A stretch of 12,160 nt of DNA from assembly GCA_020346805.1 (NCBI GenBank), contig CP070790.1, positions 4,219,722-4,231,881 on the forward strand, in the 5' to 3' direction. Made by a program: the position numbers and the translations under genes. Origin of the DNA: Planctomycetota bacterium (GTDB taxonomy: Bacteria; Planctomycetota; Phycisphaerae; UBA1845; PWPN01). Shown in pieces: positions 6,549 to 12,160 of the stretch (position 1 is the first letter of the stretch; each line of letters begins with the position of its first letter). The notes under the pieces are model-generated. The model saw nothing but the letters and a program-made list of their open reading frames with translations. It searched no databases and was not told the origin of the DNA.

Positions 6549-7094
6549 TTAATAACCGCGGCGCATTACCCGGAAATCCTTTTTACGAGAGTTGACAACA
6601 ATTCCGTCTCTCCGCTCGAAAGAAATAATAAGTCGTATTTCCCGTCCGGTGAGTTCAAGATCGTCCCAGAGAATGTGCAGACGATACCCCCACCCACCGG
6701 TGGTGGGTTTTTTGGATCGGAAAGGCAGGGCTTCTTCGACATCAAAGGCCCATTCTTTGATCAATGTGGCAGAACGGGCGCCATCCGGCTTTTTATGAAT
6801 GGTATATAGTTTGGGATGAATCACACCATTACCGAAAACACCTGTCCCTTCGGGTCCTTTTAGATACAGGGCTTTGATGATAATACCGCGTGGCGTAACC
6901 TGATCCTCTGACCAAATGAAAGGATCATATCCGTCATAAAAGGCAACCACGCCGGTGACATTATCTTCGAGCATTTGAGCCACTTCCAGAGGGGTGGGAA
7001 CCTTTTCGCGCGATGCGTTCTTTCCAGGCGTAATCTGGCAGCCAACTGCAAATACATTAGCAATGATAAATGTCAATATAGATAGATGTTTCAT
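6549..7094 (-). CDS. Predicted lipoprotein of unknown function
   Basis: This 181-residue protein is not assigned to a named family. Its first 19 residues (MKHLSILTFIIANVFAVGC) are a short lipoprotein signal with an A-V-G-C lipobox, so C19 should carry lipid and anchor the protein in a membrane facing the periplasm. The mature part has aromatic and acidic patches (FYDGYDPFIW, GWGYRLHILWDDLEL) and ends in a beta-rich, basic stretch (LIISFERRDGIVV then RKKDFRV), suggesting a compact beta-sandwich-like domain. The frame is open to an ATG at 7136, with in-frame ATGs at 7124 and 7121; the 7124/7121 pair has a weak GGGA upstream and would give a longer signal, so the start is uncertain. It lies 146 bp after the secretin gene on the same strand; a shared role is possible but unproven. 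Confidence 0.75.
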   Translation of the reverse strand: MKHLSILTFIIANVFAVGCQITPGKNASREKVPTPLEVAQMLEDNVTGVVAFYDGYDPFIWSEDQVTPRGIIIKALYLKGPEGTGVFGNGVIHPKLYTIHKKPDGARSATLIKEWAFDVEEALPFRSKKPTTGGWGYRLHILWDDLELTGREIRLIISFERRDGIVVNSRKKDFRVMRRGY

Positions 7095-7161
7095 AATTTC
7101 ACGTATGGATAACGTGTGCATCATCAAAAATCCCACTTATCTTTAAGTGTTAAATGATACC

Positions 7162-7182
7162 GCAACCTTCGCCAAAGGTTGC
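7162..7182 (-). terminator. Hairpin downstream of the secretin gene, weak terminator candidate
   Basis: GCAACCTT (7162-7169) pairs perfectly with AAGGTTGC (7175-7182) around a 5-base loop. It begins 58 bases beyond the secretin stop and just upstream of the lipoprotein gene. On the minus strand the bases after it (GGTATCATTTAAC) are only modestly T-rich, so termination may be partial. The rest of 7095-7240 shows no gene. Confidence 0.45.
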
Positions 7183-7240
7183 ACCCTGAATAACTCGGGA
7201 GAAATCAAAATACTCCATCAACCACCGCAGGCATCGTGCA

Positions 7241-10200
7241 TTATCTTTCAGCCCGAATTACGATGGCACTTCGGGAAGGACCATATTCGATCGAGGAACT
7301 TGCCGGTCCGAATTCCTCCAGGGCAGGCCCCATTTGGTCAAGCTGCTGTTGATCCCGCTTTTTCCGATCGATGGGCCGCAGAGGTTCAACCGGACCCAAC
7401 TGATCCTCCTCCGGTTTTACTTGCAGCCTTTGCATAAGCGGATTCTTACGCATGTTGTCCAGCATGCCGGTTTGATCTCGCATTTCAATCGAAATAGTAC
7501 GCGCCTGATCCATATCACGAATAACATGCGGGGTAAGGACAATCAGCAATTCAGTTTTCGTATTTGATACGGTGTTAGTCCGGAAAAGATGTCCCAAACC
7601 AGGAATATCACCGAGCAGGGGCACCTTGGTTTCGCTGGTGTTCTCCCGACTGGTGATCAAACCACCGATTATGATCGTTTCACCATCTTTGACCGTCACC
7701 GCAGTTTCAGCCTTTCTTTCGTTTAAGATCGGCAAGTTGACCCCGGCCGCCACCGGAATACTTGACGTACCTATCGATGATATTTCAGGGAAGATTTCCA
7801 TGTTTACGTAACCGTCGGGGCTGATAATTGGAGTTACCGTAAGAATTATTCCAACATCCTGATAATCAACGCTGGGGGTTACACTTCCCGTAGAAGCTAC
7901 ATTGAAGTCCTTTACTATTGGAATACTTTCACCTACCGTAATACTTGCCTCTTTCTGATCCTGAACCAGGATGGATGGACGGGATAGGATTTCCAGTCTG
8001 CCTTCGGTCTGTAATGCCCTGAGCAGGAAATTGAAATCCTCCCCGGTGACGGTAAAGCTGAATCCGCCCAGGGTTCCACCCGCTGCTCCAATATCGGTAC
8101 CCATGATAAAATCAAAATTATCACCTTGCAGTGTGTTATTGGGCCCCAAGACTGCCTTTTCGCTGAACAGCAAATCCTGGACCGCAAACTCCATACCCAT
8201 CTCAAAACGATCCTCCAAGGTAACCTCCGCCATCAAGACCTGGATCATAACCGAGGGAGGTAACTGATCCAGTTCGTTGATCATGGTAATAACCTGCGAT
8301 TCCATTCTGGGGCTATAGCTAACCAGCAGGGTGTTGGCAACCTCGCCCGCATCGGTAATGGTCACTCGGCGTTCCATTTGCCGAGTAACCGCCTCACCTT
8401 CAACCTCTTCAACAATGCTGCTTTCCTCATCAAAGTACGCGCTCATTCTTTCGGCTACATCCTCTGCATCGACATGACGCAAAGGCACCACCTTAACAAT
8501 ACGTTCTTCGATCTCCTGATAGTCCAAATCTTGAACCAGCTTTTCCACCGTCTTGAGGTATATTTCACTACCGGCGGCAATCAACGAGTTGGTTCGCCTA
8601 TCTACGGAAAATGCCAGATCGAGACTGGCGGCACCTTCGGCACGCATCGGCGCCTGTCCTTCTCCGCCGATCACCAACTGACGGCGTTCCTGACCACTGT
8701 CACCTTCCTGGGTCTGGAATAACTCATCCAGCAGTTCCTTCATTTCAGTGGCGTCCGCGTTATAGAGGGTAAACATTCTTACCTTGGCAGTGAGCGGTTC
8801 AACACTATCCAACATCTCCACCAGCATTTGCATCATGTCAATGTGATCCTTAGGAGTCATAACCAGCAGCGAGTTGGTGTTCGTATCAGGCTTGATGGTA
8901 ACATCCTGATATACCAGGCTGGGAATAATATCCCCGACGACTTTCGGATCGGCACTGGTCTTGAAATTAATGATCAGTTGCCGGCTTTTTTCCTGGTCCC
9001 CGGCGCCCGCCGCTTCAAAAAATTCCTCCAGCAATTCAGAAAGATCCTCGGCATCGGCGTTGTACAGTTTGAACACCCTCATTGCCATTTCCGTCTTGGA
9101 TTTAACGTTATCCAACTGAGCGACAATAGTCTTGATGTTGGACAACATATCCGGGGAAGCCCAAACCAACAGTGAATTGGTTCGTTCCTCAGGGGTAATG
9201 GCAAATCCGCCCTTGGCATCCTTCATTCCTTCCTGCTGCTGCTGGAGCAAGTCCTCCAGAGTTTCGGCGAGTTCCTCAGCCCGGGCCTGCTCCAAGGAAA
9301 TGATTTCCACCTGCTCGGCCAGGGTGGACTTGCGATCCAACTTTGTGATCAGGTCAGCCACCATCAGATGATCTTCGGTGGAAGCGGTAACCACCAGGCT
9401 GTTGGATCCATCGTCCGGCAGAACAATAATGGGGGTTTGCTTGTCCTTCAGATCAGAGGGGATACGTTTTTCGAACAACTCGGTCATTACCGGTTCGAGC
9501 TGTGAAGCCGCCGCATCTTTCAACTTATAGACTCTGACCTCAGATGTAGGCATCACCGAAGGTTGATCCAACTTGGGAACCAGCTCTGCCGCCCGTTTCA
9601 TGGCCAGGCGTGTACCGGCCACTATCAGCACATTGCTGCGCATATCGGGTATCAGGGTAACCTCCAACTGTTCTTTCTCATCCTTCAAGGTATCCTGCAT
9701 ACCCTCGAATAGTTGTTCAAGAATGTCGGCAACCTTGACCACGTCGGCGTGCTGCAGCTTGAAGAAGCTGGCTTCGGCCTTGAACATAGGAGTATCTTCT
9801 TGGTCGATTTCCTTGAGCAGGGCCTCGATGATGGCAAAGTTTTCGGGGCTGGCGCTCACTATAAGCGAACTACTGCGTAGGTGAGGTACGATAGTAACCT
9901 TGGTTATCGACTCCGGTATATCCTTGTCGCCGGCACTTCCCCGATACACGCCCTCTTCGAACATCTTATCCAATAATTCAGCGGTATTGGTCACATCGGC
10001 ATATTGTATAAAGAAGGTGCGAATTAAACCCTCGACGGCCAAGGGTACATCCAGCTTCTCGACCAAGCGCATAACTTCGTCATATTTGGGTTTGGTCGAA
10101 GCTATCAGCAAGGTATTGGTGAGAGGTTCGGGAACCACGGCCACTCGCTCGGAAGGTCTTTCTTCCTCGCCTTTGGCCTGACTGATCTTGATCCTTTCCT

Positions 10201-12079
10201 CGAATAGCTTTTCAACGATCTCGGCCAGCTTGGTGGCATCATTATGCTTAAGGGGGACCAGACGAATGTCGGCCATGGGGGTCAGTTCCAGCTTTTCCAA
10301 CTGCTCGACAAGCTGTTTCATGGCTGTAACATCCTCGGTACTGGCTGCTACTACCAACGAGTTGCTCCGCGTATCAGCGACCAAAACCGGTTTATCCTCA
10401 GGAAGTTCCTCCTCCTTGCGAATCGCAGCCCGGCGTTCCCAAAGTTTCTCGATCTTCTCAACTATCTCAGAGGCGGCCAGGTTTGTCAGAGATATAATTT
10501 GAATATCACCGAAAGGGACCTTACCCATCTCGTCCAATTTTCGGGCCAGATTAACAATCTCGTCATAGTTGTCGTCCTTGGCCACTACAATCATGCTGTT
10601 GGTCCGGACATCGGGAATAACCAGTATCTGCTCACGTTCCTCGGCCAGCGGGCCGATCCGCTTGGCCGCTTTTTGCCGCATTTCCGCCAGTTCTTCTGCT
10701 ATCTCCGCTACCCGCCGAACATCCGCATGTTCCAGTTGGATCATTCGCAGAGGAAACCGATTTGCATGTTCGGGTACATCTATAGCGCTGATAACCTTTT
10801 CTATCAGCAGCAACTGATCGGGCTGGCCGGCGGCAACCAGCATGTTGGTTCGCGGATCCGACGACAAGCTGATGTTATGTACCAGAGACTTGCCCGGAAG
10901 TTCGGAAGGCACCCGGTCGGGGATTTTACTTTCCCGGCCGGGAAGTTTGACCAAATCCTTGGCGCTCTTGAACATATCCTCCAACATTTTTTGCAGCGAC
11001 TCGGCATCAGCGTACTTGAGTGGGAAAAGCTTGACCAACATATCCTCGGCAATAGGTACGGTATCCAATAGCCTGACGATCTCCCCCACCGATTTCAGGT
11101 TGGACTCCACACTGGCCACGATGACCGCATTAGCCGACACGTCGGAGAACACCTTAATCGGTTTATCCAGATCGAGATCGGCCAATATTTCATCCCCCAG
11201 GGTACCATCCGCCTTCCTGACCATTACCTGCAGGCGCCGGATCTGTTCCTGCATGGCCTTGGCGTCGTCGCCGGCCGACTGCAGCATGGTCTCCAGAGTG
11301 TCGGCCAGATCCTTGGCCACCGCTTTCTGCAGCGGGAAGACGGCCATCTTGACCATACTCCAACTCTCTTCGGTAGTCTCCACATCGATCAAGTCGATGA
11401 GATGCTTGATCTGTTTCAGATCTTCCTCGGGAGCCGAGATCAATAGCGAATTGGTCCTGACGTCAGCCTTGATGTCGAACAATTTGGTCTTGGACTGCCG
11501 GCGCTTCTGGAGATCTTCCAGCATTTTATTCAACATCTCTTCGGCTTCCAGAACCTTAATATGTTTGAGGGGAATTTGTTCATATAATCTTACTTCATCT
11601 TTTAAGGTAGGTTGATCGAGCTGATCGATGATATCCTTAATTTTATCCATACTATCCACGGTAGCGGCAACCATCAGGGTGTTGGTTCGCGCTTCGGGAA
11701 TGATAGTGATCCTATCCTCGGGCCGAGGTTTCCCGGTAATCGGCTTGGTAACCTCGTTCCAGAACTTTTCCACCTTTGGGGCAAGTTCGGCGGCCTGAGC
11801 ATGCTTCAGATTGATAATATGAAAAGTCGGCTCAATCCACGGCTGGTAATCCAGGACCTTGATAAATTCCGCCAGTATCTCCACGTCTTTTTCATCGCCG
11901 GTAAGAACCAGCTTTCCATCCGGTGTGGTGCTAATCTGAACCGGAAGGCCGGACAACTCGGAAACCGAATCGAAAGTAGTCGCCGGCTGGCTGGTCGCCT
12001 GCGAAGCCGGTTGTGTGGCGGGAGGGGCCTGCGCCGTCTGCCCCAATATCGCCGCCATCATAAGCATGTAGTATAACAT
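7241..12079 (-). CDS. Giant secretin (type II/III/IV pilus secretin superfamily) with about 14 N-domain repeats
   Basis: This 1612-residue protein should form a ring-shaped outer-membrane channel. In order: a short signal peptide (MLYYMLMMAAILGQTAQA), a Pro/Gln/Thr/Ala-rich linker to about 36, a half repeat (about 46-80), fourteen secretin-N-like repeats (about 86-1275), the secretin barrel domain (about 1276-1520), and a charged Gln/Pro-rich tail to 1612. The barrel domain shows DFNFLLRALQTEGRLEILSRP, then IGGLI and VPLLGDIPGLGHLF, hallmarks of GspD/PilQ/PulD. Ordinary secretins are 600-750 residues with three or four N-domains. ATG 12079 is chosen over 12097 because GGAGG lies 9 bases upstream of it. 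No partner such as an ATPase, platform protein or pilin is in the window, so type II secretion, type IV pilus or another system cannot be told apart. Confidence 0.93.
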   Translation of the reverse strand: MLYYMLMMAAILGQTAQAPPATQPASQATSQPATTFDSVSELSGLPVQISTTPDGKLVLTGDEKDVEILAEFIKVLDYQPWIEPTFHIINLKHAQAAELAPKVEKFWNEVTKPITGKPRPEDRITIIPEARTNTLMVAATVDSMDKIKDIIDQLDQPTLKDEVRLYEQIPLKHIKVLEAEEMLNKMLEDLQKRRQSKTKLFDIKADVRTNSLLISAPEEDLKQIKHLIDLIDVETTEESWSMVKMAVFPLQKAVAKDLADTLETMLQSAGDDAKAMQEQIRRLQVMVRKADGTLGDEILADLDLDKPIKVFSDVSANAVIVASVESNLKSVGEIVRLLDTVPIAEDMLVKLFPLKYADAESLQKMLEDMFKSAKDLVKLPGRESKIPDRVPSELPGKSLVHNISLSSDPRTNMLVAAGQPDQLLLIEKVISAIDVPEHANRFPLRMIQLEHADVRRVAEIAEELAEMRQKAAKRIGPLAEEREQILVIPDVRTNSMIVVAKDDNYDEIVNLARKLDEMGKVPFGDIQIISLTNLAASEIVEKIEKLWERRAAIRKEEELPEDKPVLVADTRSNSLVVAASTEDVTAMKQLVEQLEKLELTPMADIRLVPLKHNDATKLAEIVEKLFEERIKISQAKGEEERPSERVAVVPEPLTNTLLIASTKPKYDEVMRLVEKLDVPLAVEGLIRTFFIQYADVTNTAELLDKMFEEGVYRGSAGDKDIPESITKVTIVPHLRSSSLIVSASPENFAIIEALLKEIDQEDTPMFKAEASFFKLQHADVVKVADILEQLFEGMQDTLKDEKEQLEVTLIPDMRSNVLIVAGTRLAMKRAAELVPKLDQPSVMPTSEVRVYKLKDAAASQLEPVMTELFEKRIPSDLKDKQTPIIVLPDDGSNSLVVTASTEDHLMVADLITKLDRKSTLAEQVEIISLEQARAEELAETLEDLLQQQQEGMKDAKGGFAITPEERTNSLLVWASPDMLSNIKTIVAQLDNVKSKTEMAMRVFKLYNADAEDLSELLEEFFEAAGAGDQEKSRQLIINFKTSADPKVVGDIIPSLVYQDVTIKPDTNTNSLLVMTPKDHIDMMQMLVEMLDSVEPLTAKVRMFTLYNADATEMKELLDELFQTQEGDSGQERRQLVIGGEGQAPMRAEGAASLDLAFSVDRRTNSLIAAGSEIYLKTVEKLVQDLDYQEIEERIVKVVPLRHVDAEDVAERMSAYFDEESSIVEEVEGEAVTRQMERRVTITDAGEVANTLLVSYSPRMESQVITMINELDQLPPSVMIQVLMAEVTLEDRFEMGMEFAVQDLLFSEKAVLGPNNTLQGDNFDFIMGTDIGAAGGTLGGFSFTVTGEDFNFLLRALQTEGRLEILSRPSILVQDQKEASITVGESIPIVKDFNVASTGSVTPSVDYQDVGIILTVTPIISPDGYVNMEIFPEISSIGTSSIPVAAGVNLPILNERKAETAVTVKDGETIIIGGLITSRENTSETKVPLLGDIPGLGHLFRTNTVSNTKTELLIVLTPHVIRDMDQARTISIEMRDQTGMLDNMRKNPLMQRLQVKPEEDQLGPVEPLRPIDRKKRDQQQLDQMGPALEEFGPASSSIEYGPSRSAIVIRAER
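8255..11824 (-). repeat. Tandem array of about 14 secretin-N modules within the secretin gene
   Basis: Each module of about 76-106 residues follows one plan: a strand ending in PLKHADA-like sequence, a helix (LAEIVEKLFEE type), a variable loop, a strand leading into the recurrent RTNSLLVAA motif, then a helix ending in a LD pair. The RTNSL-type motif is seen as RTNTLMV, RTNSLLI, SANAVIV, RTNMLVA, RTNSMIV, RSNSLVV, LTNTLLI, RSSSLIV, RSNVLIV, GSNSLVV, RTNSLLV, NTNSLLV, RTNSLIA and VANTLLV, in order from the N-terminus. Modules 3, 4, 12 and 13 are longer because of loop insertions. The copies have diverged well at DNA level, so the expansion is old rather than recent slippage. Confidence 0.85.
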
Positions 12080-12088
12080 TGAACATAT

Positions 12089-12093
12089 CCTCC
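12089..12093 (-). promoter_or_regulatory. Ribosome binding site of the secretin gene
   Basis: GGAGG on the minus strand stands 9 bases before the ATG at 12079 and overlaps the region just after the alternative ATG at 12097. This is the strongest Shine-Dalgarno in the window and fixes the start. The remaining bases to 12160 have stops in all three minus-strand frames within the first few codons, so they are leader or the extreme end of a gene outside the window. Confidence 0.8.
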
Positions 12094-12160
12094 ACATTTA
12101 TAAATACTTATCGGCAATCGCCTATCCAGACGAGTACCTAATCACTTACCTTTACCGCTC

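Noticed and set aside
10244..11071. A 275-codon open frame on the plus strand opposite the secretin gene, with several similar ones across 8378-12076
   Set aside because: These are antisense to the secretin repeats, and their recurring similarity simply mirrors the repeated RTNSL-type motif.
8255..11824. Possibility that the long repeat region is an assembly error or recent DNA tandem duplication
   Set aside because: The modules are strongly diverged in DNA and protein and differ in length, and the frame is open throughout, so this is a genuine old repeat protein.

Overview
The window reads as a bacterial chromosome segment, most likely from the Planctomycetota and plausibly Phycisphaerae or a relative. 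That assignment is an inference from gene content: a secreted formylglycine sulfatase in an operon with an IolB-like isomerase, a very large secretin, and a lipoprotein of unknown family. No rRNA or other marker gene is present. There is no CRISPR array, tRNA, integrase or transposase.

Plus strand, 1-3578: the distal part of an isc (iron-sulfur cluster) operon in classical order: iscA (3' end only), hscB, hscA, fdx, iscX. IscA is an A-type cluster carrier. HscB (J-protein) and HscA (Hsp70) form the chaperone pair acting on the scaffold IscU. Fdx supplies electrons, and IscX is the small acidic modulator. iscR/iscS/iscU would lie to the left, outside the window. Oddities are a tetracysteine zinc-ribbon-like N-terminus on HscB, a ~40-residue acidic insertion in the HscA ATPase domain, and a Val replacing the near-invariant linker Asp of HscA.

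3579-3785: a convergent intergenic region holding a 12-bp palindrome and a nested stem structure that may end transcription from either side.

Minus strand, 3786-6324: a two-gene, translationally coupled unit (transcribed right to left). First comes an IolB/KduI-family isomerase with a C-terminal extension, then a secreted sulfatase resembling N-sulfoglucosamine sulfohydrolase. This points to breakdown of sulfated sugars or uronates/inositols. Directly upstream lies a ~175-bp nested palindromic repeat (6329-6504). It resembles a MITE/REP-type element, and its outer arm contains the ribosome binding site of the iolB-like gene.

Minus strand, 6549-7094: a small predicted lipoprotein of unknown function. 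Minus strand, 7241-12079: a 1612-residue secretin, the most striking object here. A normal C-terminal secretin barrel domain is preceded by a half repeat and about 14 tandem secretin-N (N1/N2/N3-type) modules, where typical secretins have two to four. If folded like known secretins it would form an unusually long periplasmic tube. No other secretion or pilus gene is visible in the window.
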